A stretch of 64,000 nt of DNA from Planctomycetota bacterium (GTDB lineage Bacteria; Planctomycetota; Phycisphaerae; Phycisphaerales; UBA1924): contig CP053450.1 in NCBI GenBank assembly GCA_013285505.1, forward strand, positions 1,348,796 through 1,412,795, read 5' to 3'. The position numbers and the translations under genes were made by a program. A model generated the notes under the pieces. It did not search any database. It worked only from the letters and a program-made list of their open reading frames with translations, and was not told the DNA's origin. Positions 29,448 to 40,147 of the stretch are shown piece after piece. Position 1 is the first letter of the stretch; each line of letters begins with the position of its first letter.

Positions 29448-30278
29448 ATGTCAACACCTCTCGCTGTCGCCGCTGCGATCACTGTTCTGGGGCAGGCTGT
29501 GACCTCCCCCGTCGTTTCATCACCGGGGTCGATCCCCGACATCCACAGGCATCCGGATCACACCGTCGAGATCGTGTGCCACCGTGGAGTCAACAAGTAC
29601 GCCCCGGAGAACACGCTCGCCGCCGCGGCACTCTGCGTCGCGTGGGGCATTGACTACGTCGAGGTCGATGTCCGCACGAGCGCCGACGATGTCCTGTTTG
29701 TCATGCACGACGCCGAGCTCGATCGCACGACCGATGGCGAGGGCGAGTTCCGCGATCTGACCGCCGCTGAGCTGGACCTGCTGGATGCCGGGTCGTGGTT
29801 CGGGCCTGTCTACACCGGTCAGCGCGTCCCGAGGCTGACCCATCTGCTCGCGTGGGCGAGTGGCCGCGTGCGGGTGTACCTCGATGTCAAAGATGCCGAG
29901 CTCGAGCGGGTACTCGGAGTCGTTCGCGATGCGGGTATGGAGGAGGACGTGTTCTTCTGGTTCGGCGACGATGACGACGCGAAGCGTCTCCGAGCGTTGG
30001 ACGGCACTGTCGGGCTGAAGATCAACGCCGACAGCGAGGCGGAGTTGCTGACGGCCATGCAAGACTTTGACGCCCAGATCATCGAGTGCGGCCCGGAGAG
30101 CCTCTCGTCAGAATTCGTCGCCCGTGCCCACGCTCTGGGCCTCCGCGTCATGCTCTACACGCGCGACGACGATCCTGAGGTCTTTCGCCGCGGGTTGCAG
30201 GTCGGCATCGACATGGTCAACCTCGACCACCCTGACACGTTCATCGATGTCGAGTGGGAGTTCCTCGAGTCGCGATAG
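29448..30278 (+). CDS. Glycerophosphodiester phosphodiesterase, exported
   Basis: Hydrolyses glycerophosphodiesters to glycerol-3-phosphate and an alcohol. The GDPD-fold residues are present: CHRGVNKYAPENT, YVEVDVR and VMHDAELDRTTDG, with the later LDVK element and VNLDHPD near the end. Residues 1-25 look like a signal peptide, so it probably acts outside the cytoplasm. ATG 29448 is preferred to the in-frame ATG 29421 because a -10 box sits 6 nt upstream of 29448. It is 276 residues, normal for single-domain GDPDs. Confidence 0.87.
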   Translation: MSTPLAVAAAITVLGQAVTSPVVSSPGSIPDIHRHPDHTVEIVCHRGVNKYAPENTLAAAALCVAWGIDYVEVDVRTSADDVLFVMHDAELDRTTDGEGEFRDLTAAELDLLDAGSWFGPVYTGQRVPRLTHLLAWASGRVRVYLDVKDAELERVLGVVRDAGMEEDVFFWFGDDDDAKRLRALDGTVGLKINADSEAELLTAMQDFDAQIIECGPESLSSEFVARAHALGLRVMLYTRDDDPEVFRRGLQVGIDMVNLDHPDTFIDVEWEFLESR

Positions 30279-30328
30279 CTGGGTGCCGTGCTTCGACCCG
30301 ATAGGGCGAAGCACGCTGCGGAGCGTGG

Positions 30329-31102
30329 TCATGCCACACGGGGGGGCTCCTTGGTGTGCGATGAGGCCGGTTCAGGTGGTGTGGGGCTCGGGTGCTCGGC
30401 GCTGAACTTTGCCAGGCCGCGGACCAGCATGCCGATGCGTATGACAAGCACCGCGGCGAAGCATCCCGCGAGCAGCATCGTGACGGCGAGGAGCTTGAGC
30501 GACGGGGGAATCAGCACGCCTGTCCCTTGAAACATGGCATTGACGGTGACAAGGACGGACGCGGCGATGGCAATCAGGCCGACGGGCCACAGCAGGCGCC
30601 GCCAGACGGTGCGGCCCTCGCTGCGCCACAGGCGGCGGAGTTCATCGCGGAGTAGGCCGCTGGGCACGCGGTCAAGACCTGGCACGAAGCGTGCAAAGCC
30701 GTAGAGCGATTGCCGCAGGGTTTGCACATCCCACGGATCGCGGCCGCACTCGGGGCACTCGACTGCATCCTGCATCGCGGTCATGGGGTACTCGCAGTGT
30801 GCGCAGATGGGCTGCCCGAGTTCGATCCGGGCGAGACGGAGGAGTCTGGATCGCATGGTGAGAAAGACATAGACGTCCAGGCCGGGATGTGCAAGGAACG
30901 CGAGCGCAAGCCCCATTCCTTGCACACCAAGAAAGACGCCCGCCCCCAAGGGAGCGGTCAAACCCTGCGAAAAGAGTGTTGGCACGAGGATGGTGAGCGA
31001 AAGCCATGCACCGACAAGCTTTGCGGGGAGTCTGGCGACGATCGAGCGGCGCCACTGATCGGCGAGGGAGAAGGTCATGGGACGTGACAACTGTTGCTCC
31101 AT
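30329..31102 (-). CDS. Membrane protein with internal zinc ribbon
   Basis: A 257-residue membrane protein of unknown function. Hydrophobic helices lie at about 30-50, 58-80, 168-190 and 205-226. Between the helix pairs is a cytoplasmic zinc ribbon CAHCEYPMTAMQDAVECPECG. It starts 15 nt after the pcrA stop on the same strand, so it is probably the last gene of a pcrA operon. It shares architecture, but little clear sequence, with the zinc-ribbon protein at 24445. Confidence 0.6.
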   Translation of the reverse strand: MEQQLSRPMTFSLADQWRRSIVARLPAKLVGAWLSLTILVPTLFSQGLTAPLGAGVFLGVQGMGLALAFLAHPGLDVYVFLTMRSRLLRLARIELGQPICAHCEYPMTAMQDAVECPECGRDPWDVQTLRQSLYGFARFVPGLDRVPSGLLRDELRRLWRSEGRTVWRRLLWPVGLIAIAASVLVTVNAMFQGTGVLIPPSLKLLAVTMLLAGCFAAVLVIRIGMLVRGLAKFSAEHPSPTPPEPASSHTKEPPRVA

Positions 31103-31117
31103 GCTTCACCCCGAGCG

Positions 31118-33502
31118 TCACAGCCGCGTAAGCCTCGCATACTCCAGCACCAGCGTCTTGACGCCCACGTGCTGGAACTTGATCTTCGCCCGCACGCTCG
31201 CCCCGCCCTCGAGGCTCATCACCTGGCCGACGCCGAACTGTGGGTGCCGGACCTTGCTGCCCACGGGCAGCTCGCGCTGGGCCTGGGCGAGCTTGCCGCC
31301 GGGTTTGGTCTCGTAGGAGCGGGCCGACTGATCGAAGTCGTCGTCGAAGCCTCCGCCGGTGTCGGCCCAGGCGTCGGACTGGTCGCTGATCTTCGTGTGC
31401 TCGCGGGGCAGTTCTTCGATGAAGCGGCTGGGGATGGTGCGCTCGGACATGCCGCGGACGGTGCGGTACTTGGCGCAGGTGAGCTGCACATGCTGCATCG
31501 CCCGGGTGATGCCGACGAAGCAGAGGCGTCGTTCCTCCTCGAGGTCGGATTCGGAGGTCTGCGCGCGCGAGTGGGGGAGCAACCCCTCCTCAAGTCCAAT
31601 CACCGCGACGACGGGAAACTCCAGCCCCTTGGCCGCGTGGAGCGTCATCAGCGTGACCGACCCGTGCGAGGGGTCGACCGCGTCGGCGTCGGCGACGAGA
31701 GAGACGCGTTCGAGGTAGGCCCGCAGCATCGCCAAGAGCGGCGGCGTCTCGGCCTGCGTGGCCAGATCGGCGTCAGGGTCGAAACCGTCGCCGGCGGGGA
31801 AGGCGAAGGGATCAGACGCCGCGTCGTACTCCTCTTCGAACTGGGCGGCCGAGCTGACCAGTTCGCTGAGGTTGTCAAGGCGCTCGGCATCGCTCTCGCT
31901 CTTGCTGGTCTGCGCCTGTTTGGAGTACATCGACTCGAGCCCGCTCTCGCGGATGACCCGTTCGACCAACTCGGCCAGCGAACCACTGACCTCGCGCCCC
32001 ATGAACGACCCGCCGCCGGTCCAGTTTCGGACGGTCTCGACGAACGCTTTCACGGCGTTGGTTGCTCGCGCGGACAGGTCGGGGACATCCTCGACGGCGT
32101 TGAGCGCGTCCCACAGCGGGATGCCCGACGCCTGGGCCACCTCGCGGACCTTGTCCAGCGAGGTCTTGCCGATGCCGCGGGCGGGGGTGTTGACGACGCG
32201 GTCGAGCGAGACATCGTCGGCCTGGTTGGCCACGACGCGGAGGTAGGCCAGCGCGTGCTTGATCTCTTCGCGGTCGTAGAAGGCGGTGCCGCGGGCGATG
32301 ACGTAGGGCACGCCCGCCTCGCGGAGGGCATCCTCCATGACGCGGCTGAGGGCGTTGGTGCGATAAAAGATGGCCATGTCGCGCCAGCGGGCGCCCTCGC
32401 CGTCCTCGTCCTCGGCGTGAGACTTGAGCCAGTCGGTGACGAGCTGGGCTTCGTGCCGCTCGTCGCGACAGAGAACCACGGTCACCGGCTCGCCCCCCTC
32501 GCGGCTGGTGAAGAGGTCCTTGTGCTTGCGCTGCTTGTTGTTGCGGATCAGCGTGTCCGCCGCCGCGAGGATCGGGGCGGTCGAACGGAAGTTCTCTCCC
32601 AGCGTGATCACCGCGGCGTTGGGGTAGCGTTCCTCGAACTCGAGGATGTTGGCGATGTCCGCCCCGCGCCACGAATAGATCGCCTGATCCGGATCGCCCA
32701 CGACGCAGATGTTGGGACCGATGCCGCCCTCCGGCCCGTTGCCGGCCAGCAGCGAGGCGATGACGAACTGGGCGTGGTTGGTGTCCTGGTACTCGTCGAT
32801 CAGGAGGTACTGCCAGCGCTTCTGGCACTCCTCGCGGACCGCGGCGGACTCCTTGAGCATCTTGGCGGTCAGCACCAGCAGGTCGTCGAAGTCCGCGGCA
32901 TTGGCCGCACGGAGCTTGGCCTGATAGGAGGTGTAGAGCTTCGCGACGTTCTTGGAGTAGAAATCGGACGCCCGGGCCGCGTACGCCTCGGCGTCGAGCA
33001 GCTCGTTCTTGGCGGCCGAGATCGCGCTGAGCACGCTCCGCGGCGGCCAGTTGCTGGTCGAGAGCTGCAGGGCCAGCACCGCCGACTTGATCGCCGCGAG
33101 CTGGTCGGCGGTGGGGTAGATCGTAAAGTCCGGTTTGATGCCGAGGTTGACGCCGTCGTGGAGGGCCAACTCGGCGTAGCGGCGGAGCAGCCTGGCGCAG
33201 AGGGCGTGGAAGGTGCTGACGGTGAGGCCGCGGGTCAGGCGGCTGTCATCGCCGCCGGGGTTGAGCATGGTGTGGACCCGCTCGCGCATCTCGCCCGCGG
33301 CCTTGTTGGTGAAGGTGAGCGCGAGGATCGACCACGCCGGCACGCCGCACCCGATCAGGTTGGCGATGCGTCGGGTGATGACCCGGGTCTTGCCACTGCC
33401 CGCGGCCGCGAGGACCAGCAGCGGCCCCTCGGTGTGGGTGGCGGCCTCCCGCTGGGGGGGTGTCAGGTCGTCGAGGAGGTGGTCGAGGTCCATGGTTTTC
33501 AC
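31118..33502 (-). CDS. pcrA: UvrD/PcrA-type superfamily 1 DNA helicase
   Basis: 3'-5' DNA helicase of 794 residues used in excision and mismatch repair and in clearing stalled replication. Motifs: Q-motif LTPPQREAATH, Walker A LAAAGSGKTRVI, motif Ia FTNKAAGEMRERV, motif II LLIDEYQDTN, motif III VVGDPDQAIYSWRGAD, motif IV LGENFRST, motif V VTLMTLHAAKGLEFPVV, motif VI EERRLCFVGITRAM. The C-terminus has the Tudor-like element GSKVRHPQFGVGQV typical of PcrA/UvrD. Start may be ATG 33502 or 33493. It diverges from the kinase gene across 234 nt. Confidence 0.93.
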   Translation of the reverse strand: MKTMDLDHLLDDLTPPQREAATHTEGPLLVLAAAGSGKTRVITRRIANLIGCGVPAWSILALTFTNKAAGEMRERVHTMLNPGGDDSRLTRGLTVSTFHALCARLLRRYAELALHDGVNLGIKPDFTIYPTADQLAAIKSAVLALQLSTSNWPPRSVLSAISAAKNELLDAEAYAARASDFYSKNVAKLYTSYQAKLRAANAADFDDLLVLTAKMLKESAAVREECQKRWQYLLIDEYQDTNHAQFVIASLLAGNGPEGGIGPNICVVGDPDQAIYSWRGADIANILEFEERYPNAAVITLGENFRSTAPILAAADTLIRNNKQRKHKDLFTSREGGEPVTVVLCRDERHEAQLVTDWLKSHAEDEDGEGARWRDMAIFYRTNALSRVMEDALREAGVPYVIARGTAFYDREEIKHALAYLRVVANQADDVSLDRVVNTPARGIGKTSLDKVREVAQASGIPLWDALNAVEDVPDLSARATNAVKAFVETVRNWTGGGSFMGREVSGSLAELVERVIRESGLESMYSKQAQTSKSESDAERLDNLSELVSSAAQFEEEYDAASDPFAFPAGDGFDPDADLATQAETPPLLAMLRAYLERVSLVADADAVDPSHGSVTLMTLHAAKGLEFPVVAVIGLEEGLLPHSRAQTSESDLEEERRLCFVGITRAMQHVQLTCAKYRTVRGMSERTIPSRFIEELPREHTKISDQSDAWADTGGGFDDDFDQSARSYETKPGGKLAQAQRELPVGSKVRHPQFGVGQVMSLEGGASVRAKIKFQHVGVKTLVLEYARLTRL

Positions 33503-33651
33503 AATCGTGCCCGTCCGTGGCGTCGTGTCCGGTCGTCCTCGCTAGCCTACGCCACGTCCGCGGGCGGAGGTATTCGGACCGCCGCGTCGTCCGCAAACCT
33601 GCGAGTTGCGTCCCCCGCCCGCGAGTTCTCGTACGACACCGCCAGAGCCGG

Positions 33652-33657
33652 TAGAAT
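33652..33657 (+). promoter_or_regulatory. -10 box TAGAAT upstream of kinase
   Basis: TAGAAT lies 79 nt before ATG 33737 in the divergent pcrA-kinase region. No convincing -35 lies 17 nt upstream. Confidence 0.4.
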
Positions 33658-33736
33658 CGAACCGGTATTCACCCGAGCGGGTATGGAGAGAGGGCGAGCG
33701 TTCGGCTCCGAGACAGTTGACAGACGACAGACGCCA

Positions 33737-35107
33737 ATGAGTGACCAATCACGCGAGCAGGACGCTGGCAGCACCGGCCCCAACGGGGCGGGCGATACCC
33801 GTCCGGTCCCACCGGGCGATACCTCGACGGTGAGCGACGCCGAGCAGGCGTTGCAGGACGCCCTCCCCGAGGGCACCAATGTCGACACGCTCGTCGGGCG
33901 GCTCGTGATTGAGCAGGGCCTCGCGACCGAGGACGAGGTTTCCGAGGCCAACGACCGGGTCAAGACCCTCCGGGAGCAGCAGCAGAGCCACCTCTCCCTC
34001 GCCCAGGCTCTCGTTGAGAACAACTACGTCACCAAGCGGCAGATCGCCCGCCTCCGGCAGATCATCGAGGCCGAGCGGTCCGGGCAGAAGATCCCCGGCT
34101 ACAAGATCCTCGGCAAGCTCGGCGCCGGGGCGATGGCGACGGTCTACAAGGCCAACCAGATCAGCCTCGACAGGGCCGTCGCGATCAAGATCCTCCCGCC
34201 CAAGTTCGCCGCCAACCCGCAGTTCATCGAGCGGTTCTACGCCGAGGGCCGTGCCGCGGCCCAGCTGAACCACCCCAACATCGTGCAGGCGTTCGACGTC
34301 GGCCGGTCCGGAGAGCTCTACTACTTCGTGATGGAGTACGTGGACGGCCGGACCGTCTACGACGACATCGTCAAGCACCGCCGCTTCAGCGAGGCCGAGG
34401 CGCTGGACACGATCATCCAGATCGCCGAAGCCCTCGACCACGCCCACGCCAAGGGCCTGATCCACCGCGACGTCAAGCCGAAGAACGTGATGATCACCCC
34501 AGAGGGTGTGGCCAAGCTGGCGGACATGGGTCTGGCCCGGGCGATCACCGACAAGGAAGCCGCCGAGGCCGAGGCCGGCAAGGCGTTCGGCACGCCCTAC
34601 TACATCTCGCCGGAGCAGATCCGGGGCGAGAAGGACATCGGCCCGCCGGCGGACATCTACTCACTCGGCGCGACGCTCTACCACATGGTCACCGGCAGCG
34701 TGCCTTTCGACGGCAAAAACCCGTCGGCCGTGATGCACAAGCACCTCAAGGCCGAGCTGGTCCCGCCCGACCACGTCAACCCCAAGCTCGGCGCGGGCAT
34801 CTCCGAGGTCATCGAGATGATGATGGCCAAGGACCCGCGCAAACGCTACCGCTCCTGCGCCGACCTGCTGCTCGACCTCCGCGAGGTCCGCTCGGGCGGT
34901 TCGCCGACGATCGCCCACAAGGACGTGCTGCCCTCCGACACGCTGGCGACGCTCGCCGCGGCGGAGGCACAGGCCGCGACCTCGATGGAGATCCCCCAGG
35001 ACCGTTCCGTGGGTGGCAACCAGCTGATCCGGCCCTGGCTGTTCTTCCTGCTGTGTGCCGTGGCGGCGGTCAGCATCACGTTCAATATCATCCAGGCGGT
35101 CAGTTAG
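33737..35107 (+). CDS. Membrane-anchored serine/threonine protein kinase
   Basis: A 456-residue Hanks-type kinase. Residues ~40-115 hold two helical repeats (LVGRLVIEQGLATEDEV and LAQALVENNYVTKRQI) resembling the N-terminal domain of type II secretion ATPases. The kinase domain runs ~120-385: glycine loop GKLGAGAMATVY, VAIKIL lysine, catalytic HRDVKPKN, DMG in place of DFG, and the PEQIRGEKDIGPPADIYSLG segment. The C-terminus has one transmembrane helix (PWLFFLLCAVAAVSITF) and almost nothing outside, so there is no extracellular sensor. ATG 33737 was chosen as start of homology; no SD is visible. Confidence 0.87.
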   Translation: MSDQSREQDAGSTGPNGAGDTRPVPPGDTSTVSDAEQALQDALPEGTNVDTLVGRLVIEQGLATEDEVSEANDRVKTLREQQQSHLSLAQALVENNYVTKRQIARLRQIIEAERSGQKIPGYKILGKLGAGAMATVYKANQISLDRAVAIKILPPKFAANPQFIERFYAEGRAAAQLNHPNIVQAFDVGRSGELYYFVMEYVDGRTVYDDIVKHRRFSEAEALDTIIQIAEALDHAHAKGLIHRDVKPKNVMITPEGVAKLADMGLARAITDKEAAEAEAGKAFGTPYYISPEQIRGEKDIGPPADIYSLGATLYHMVTGSVPFDGKNPSAVMHKHLKAELVPPDHVNPKLGAGISEVIEMMMAKDPRKRYRSCADLLLDLREVRSGGSPTIAHKDVLPSDTLATLAAAEAQAATSMEIPQDRSVGGNQLIRPWLFFLLCAVAAVSITFNIIQAVS

Positions 35108-35162
35108 GGCGATCTCAGGGCTGTCCGGGCCGGGCAATGGTGCCGGCTTGGGCCCGTTTCGC

Positions 35163-35191
35163 TTGCTTTGTTCGGGGGCCCGGGTTAGTCT
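35163..35191 (+). promoter_or_regulatory. Candidate infC promoter
   Basis: TTGCTT at 35163-35168 and TAGTCT at 35186-35191 with a 17-bp spacer, about 247 nt before the infC start. The 330 nt between the kinase stop (35107) and infC otherwise hold no gene; the long leader could carry regulation of IF-3, but I see no clear structure to name. Confidence 0.45.
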
Positions 35192-35437
35192 TTGGCGTGT
35201 CGGGCCGCACGGTGCGGTCCGAACTGAGTGGTTTCCCCCGGAGTCCGGCCTGTGCCCATATCGAAGGTGTCTGACACCACATCGGTTGCGGCTGGCCTGT
35301 GCCCGGGTCGCGTCATCGACGCATGAACCCTCGTCAACCCGCACATCTCGTTTCGATTCTCGGTCAGTTCCCGCGTCGGCGCGGGGGCACTTTGGTGACC
35401 GCAGATTCTCGCCGCTGAACACACAGGAGGCCTTACC

Positions 35438-36265
<828 letters not shown>

Positions 36266-36306
36266 CCCGGGCCCGTCCGTCAGGATCAACACACGCACCA
36301 CACCCG

Positions 36307-36330
36307 GCACGGAGGCACCCGCCTCCGTGC
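36307..36330 (+). terminator. infC terminator hairpin
   Basis: A 10-bp perfect stem GCACGGAGGC/GCCTCCGTGC with loop ACCC followed by TTTCG, 41 nt after the infC stop. It also lies downstream of the convergent permease gene. Confidence 0.75.
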
Positions 36331-36371
36331 TTTCGTGCGCCCCGCGCCCCCTGGCGTCCTGAGAACCCGCC

Positions 36372-37685
36372 CTAGTCGTGACGGAGCGCGACGATCGGGT
36401 CCTGCCGTGCGGCCTTGATCGCCGGGAAGATCCCGAAGAAGAGCCCCGTAAGCACCGCGACGGTGAAGGCCAGCGCAACCGACCAGCCCGTGACCTCGGC
36501 CGAGATCACCGTCTGGGTGTCGAACCTGGACTTGATCCACGGCCCGAGGCCGTCCATGCCCATGCTCAGGCCGACCCCGACCAGCACGCCCACCATGCCG
36601 CCGACGGCGCTGAGCACGCCGGTCTCGACAACGAACTGCGCAGTGATGTGGTTCCGCGTGGCGCCGATCGCCCGCCTGATGCCGATCTCGCGGGTGCGTT
36701 CCTGCACAGTGGCCAGCATGATGTTCATGATCCCGATACCGCCGACCAGCAGCGAGATCCCCGCGATCGCGCCCAGCACGATCTGCCACGTCATCGCGGT
36801 GCGCTTGGCCTCCTCGAGCAGTTCGTACGGCACGATCGAAACCACGTCCCTCGACGCAGCGTGGCGGACGTCGATGATCCGGTTCAGCCGATCGGCGTCG
36901 GTGATGACCGTGTCGCGGTCCCTGCTGACCACGTAGATCTCCGACAGCTGGATCTCGGCACCCGAGAACGACCCGCTCTCGCGCTTGACCACGATATCAC
37001 CGTACACCGACCGCGCGGTCGTGATCGGCACGTGCACGTCCAGGTTCAGGTCGCGCCCGATCAGCGATGCGCCCGAACCGCCGGCCAAGCCGACCGGCGC
37101 GAGCACGCCCACGATCAGGAACGGCTTGTCGTCGATGCGGATCGTCTTGCCCAGCGGGTCCTCCTGCGGGAACATCTGCCGGGCAACCTCCTTGCCGATC
37201 ACCGCGATCATGCCCTTCTCGTCGAGGTCGCTCTGGGTGATGTAGCGACCACGGTCCACCCGCAGCCGCGCCGCGTCGAGCAACTCGGGCGTCACGCCGT
37301 ACGACTGGCTGGTCTGCACGCGGTTGCCGTTGATCAGCTGGCTGCCGAATTCCTTGATGGGCGCGATCACCTCGGCGCCCTGGAAGTTCGTCCGGATGAC
37401 ATCAAGGTCGTCGCGGGTGAGCCCGTAGGTGACCACGAAGCTCTGCTGCTGCCCGCCGGTCTGCATGTTCGATTCCGGCGGCTTCTGGCTCCGCAGGATG
37501 ATGTTCTTGGCCCCGAGACGCTCGATCTGCATCAGGGCCTCCTGCTTGGAGCCCTCGCCGATGGCGACCATCGTGATCACCGCCCCGACCCCGAGGATGA
37601 TGCCCAATGCCGTCAGGAACGACCGCAACAGGTGCAGACGCAGGTTCGTGATGCCCAGCCGAACGATCTCAAGAAGAAACGTCAA
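36372..37685 (-). CDS. MacB-type ABC permease
   Basis: A 437-residue permease of the MacB/FtsX family: N-terminal helix (SFLTALGIILGVGAVITMVAIGEG), a large periplasmic MacB_PCD domain, then three C-terminal helices with the FtsX element SLLVGGIGIMNIMLATVQERTREIGIRRAIGA. It ends ARQDPIVALRHD, as the family does. TTG 37685 is proposed as start because GGAGG is 9 nt upstream and the first helix follows; no ATG is available before the helix. The matching ATPase is not adjacent; the one at 20361 is paired with its own permease. Confidence 0.87.
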   Translation of the reverse strand: MTFLLEIVRLGITNLRLHLLRSFLTALGIILGVGAVITMVAIGEGSKQEALMQIERLGAKNIILRSQKPPESNMQTGGQQQSFVVTYGLTRDDLDVIRTNFQGAEVIAPIKEFGSQLINGNRVQTSQSYGVTPELLDAARLRVDRGRYITQSDLDEKGMIAVIGKEVARQMFPQEDPLGKTIRIDDKPFLIVGVLAPVGLAGGSGASLIGRDLNLDVHVPITTARSVYGDIVVKRESGSFSGAEIQLSEIYVVSRDRDTVITDADRLNRIIDVRHAASRDVVSIVPYELLEEAKRTAMTWQIVLGAIAGISLLVGGIGIMNIMLATVQERTREIGIRRAIGATRNHITAQFVVETGVLSAVGGMVGVLVGVGLSMGMDGLGPWIKSRFDTQTVISAEVTGWSVALAFTVAVLTGLFFGIFPAIKAARQDPIVALRHD

Positions 37686-37799
37686 AGTCCAGACCCTCCA
37701 ACCCCCGAAGCAGACTCCACGCCCGCCGCGCCGAGCGACCCGGTGCTCGGTGCCGTGGTGTACTCTAGCGGCAGTCCGCCGCGAGGTTGCCCAGACGCC

Positions 37800-38099
37800 A
37801 TGCCCCACGCCGCCACCGTCCACATCCGCTCCGAAACCGAGGTCCCCCAGGGCTGGCGCTACGTCATCGATATCGACCGCGACGGGCAACCACCCACGAC
37901 CCACCGGGTCCGCCTGAGCTGGGTGGATCACAACCACTGGGCAGGAGAGCGGCCCTTCCCGCCCTCGCGTGTGGTGCAGGCCCTGCTCGAGAGCCTCCTG
38001 GACGCCGATCCCGGAATCGACCTGCCCGACCGGTTCGACGCCGCGACCGCCCGACGGTGGGTCGAGGACATCGACACCCACATCCTGCCACGCCTCTAG
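37800..38099 (+). CDS. Small conserved-looking protein of unknown function
   Basis: A 99-residue soluble protein, not recognised. It is rich in Trp, Arg and Asp, with RLSWVDHNHWAGERPFPPSRVVQALLESLLD and a C-terminal PDRFDAATARRWVEDID. No signal peptide, helices or cysteines. ATG 37800 is preceded by GCGAGG and a -10-like TACTCT at 37761-37766. The next gene (38113) begins 13 nt after its stop, so they are likely co-transcribed. Confidence 0.65.
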   Translation: MPHAATVHIRSETEVPQGWRYVIDIDRDGQPPTTHRVRLSWVDHNHWAGERPFPPSRVVQALLESLLDADPGIDLPDRFDAATARRWVEDIDTHILPRL

Positions 38100-38112
38100 C
38101 CGGAGCCGAGCG

Positions 38113-39007
38113 ATGCCCGACTGGACCATCCGCCCGTTCCGCTCGATGGCAGACGCCGCGCCGCAGTACGCCCTCTGGCTGGAGGCGACCGCCCACCTGC
38201 CGCGGGCCTGGAGATCGTGCCTCCGGAACGTCGAGCACCAGCTCGCCCAAGCCGCCGCGGCACCGGGGTGCCGCCTCTACGCCGAACGCCCCGACGGCTC
38301 GCTGGCGGGCTACATCGGGGTCCATCCGCCCTTCGAGTGGTCTCCCGCAGCTCACGGCCCGCCCAGCGAGCCGCTCGGCTGGGCAATCCCCTTCGGCTTC
38401 CCGTGGACCTTCCCGCGCGACCCAACGCTCGAGGCCGTGCTCTACGACGAGATGGCCCGGTCCATCCCGGAGACCTTCGCGGCCTCGCGCCGGGACATCT
38501 ACATCCAGCGGTTCCGCGAGACATGGACCGAGCACATCAGCTTCTTGACCGCACGCCGCTGGCGGAAGCTCAAGCGCCTCCCCCTTTTGGGAAACGCCGC
38601 CGAAGTCCGCGGAGTCCCGCCCAAGCTCTCACCGGTGCGAATGTCCGAGCTTCAGTCCATAGCCGACCTGGCCGCCTCGGACCCGACCGCCACCGACGTC
38701 ACCGCCGAACAACTGCGCGCGCTGCGAGGGCGGCTGGCTCGACCCCGACGCCTTCTGGCGGCTCGGAGACCGCGGAGCGTTCGCCCTCGAAACCCGGGGC
38801 CGGCACGCGGCCGTCACAGCGTTCTTCGCGACGCCGGAGGGCTGGGACGACACCCTCGCCGCCGCCTCAGCGCACGCGGCCGCGCTCGGTGCACGCGAGC
38901 TCTACTTCACCGTCGAGCCACACGAACAGCCGCTCCGGGACGCACTCGCCGCACGCGGCTACACCGAGGTCGACGCGGGGGTCTACTACGCGCGCGATGC
39001 CGACTGA
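38113..39007 (+). CDS. GNAT-like protein (one frame break)
   Basis: A 297-residue protein after correction. The first ~205 residues (from MPDWTIRPFRSMADAAPQY) carry Trp/Arg-rich segments I do not recognise. The last ~90 residues resemble an acetyltransferase: YFTVEPHEQPLRDALAARGYTEVDAGVYYARD. The break is at GCGGCT 38730-38735; restoring GCGCT gives RALRGRWLDPDAFWRLG. The second part has no start codon of its own and would be missed by a simple ORF search. Acetyl transfer is inferred from the C-terminal pattern only. Confidence 0.55.
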
Positions 39008-39021
39008 TCCGCACCGGGTCC

Positions 39022-39838
39022 TCAAAAGAACCCGGCCATCTTCGCCCCGGAGATGCCGAGCACGATCGCGACCATCAGCCGCAGATTCTGCAGTTTCAGA
39101 ATGTGAGTCAGCCGCGCACCCAGCGGCGAGCCGATCGCCGCGCCCACCGCCATCGCCAGCCCCAGCGACACCGCGTCCATCCAGGCGAGGCCGTGATCGC
39201 TCAGCGTCGCCAGCCGGAGCACCGCACCGATCGGCGCCACCGCGCACATCGCCACCGCGGCTGGCCGCGATCGCGCGACGCAGCGATATCCGCGCGATGA
39301 TCTGCATCGACGGCACCAGCACAATCCCGCCGCCGATCGCCAGGAAGCCGGCCAGGAAACCCGCGAGCGTCCCGATCCCTCCCACGCGGGTGGCGGTCGC
39401 CCGCTGCTGCTCGGGCGTGGGCTCTGGCAGCTTGCGGATCGCCGTGAACAGCGTCCACGCGACAAACAGGAACAGGAACACGATGAGCGCGAGCTTGGGC
39501 ACACTGCCGGGCAGTCTGTTGCTCACCACAACACCACCGATACTCGCGATCGCCATCGGCGGCACCAGCCGCAGCACGATCGCGCGGTCGATCGCCTTGG
39601 CCTTGAGGTGTGGCCGAATGGACGTCGCGGCCACGACGACGTTCACCATCGCCGCCGCCGCCATGTAGAGGTGGTGGGCGTTCCGGGTCGCGTCGGGCTC
39701 ACCGTCGGGGAGGTCGTAGCCGAACACCAGCGCCAGGGCGGGAAGCATGATGATCGACCCGCCGATGCCGCAAAGGCCCCCGACCACCCCGGCGACCAGT
39801 CCAATTACGGCCGCGATGAGGATCTCCGTGGGGGTCAT
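39022..39838 (-). CDS. TauE/SafE-family membrane permease (one frame break)
   Basis: Sulfite exporter-type permease, 271 residues, about eight helices. The N-terminal GLVAGVVGGLCGIGGSIIMLPAL and the internal repeat GFLAGFLAIGGGIVLVPSM are the family's duplicated glycine-rich signatures. The frame breaks at 39257-39262 (GCGGCT on the forward strand); restoring the reverse-strand AGCGC gives RAIAASAVAMCAVAPIG. ATG 39838 is chosen because the first helix follows directly. It converges with the GNAT-like gene, leaving 14 nt between. Confidence 0.83.
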
Positions 39839-40147
39839 GCGTGGATTCGGGCCTCTCAGGGACCAATCGGGCGGTCGGGCAAGAAAGTGGGGCCCGATAA
39901 CGCGCGTTGGCGGGCCGATCCTGACGTTGGGTCCATTTATAGCGACAGAAGCCCCTTCCAGCACCCGAAAGGTGTCTGTGGGCCGCCACATGTCTCGGCC
40001 CGCCGGCTGCCGGCCGGTGCTTTCGGGGTTAGACTTCCCGCATCGACGGACCGGGCCACAAGGAGGTGGACCTTGTCCCCGGCCGGGAAGCTCGCAAGCT
40101 TTCTAGGAGCAGACGCCTCTGCTGCCGTCGAGTCTGGGAGGCGATTC

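Noticed and set aside
31094..33736. The long N-terminal part of the 1337-codon forward frame ending with the kinase
   Set aside because: It is antisense to pcrA, has no domain sense, and kinase homology begins only near 33737.
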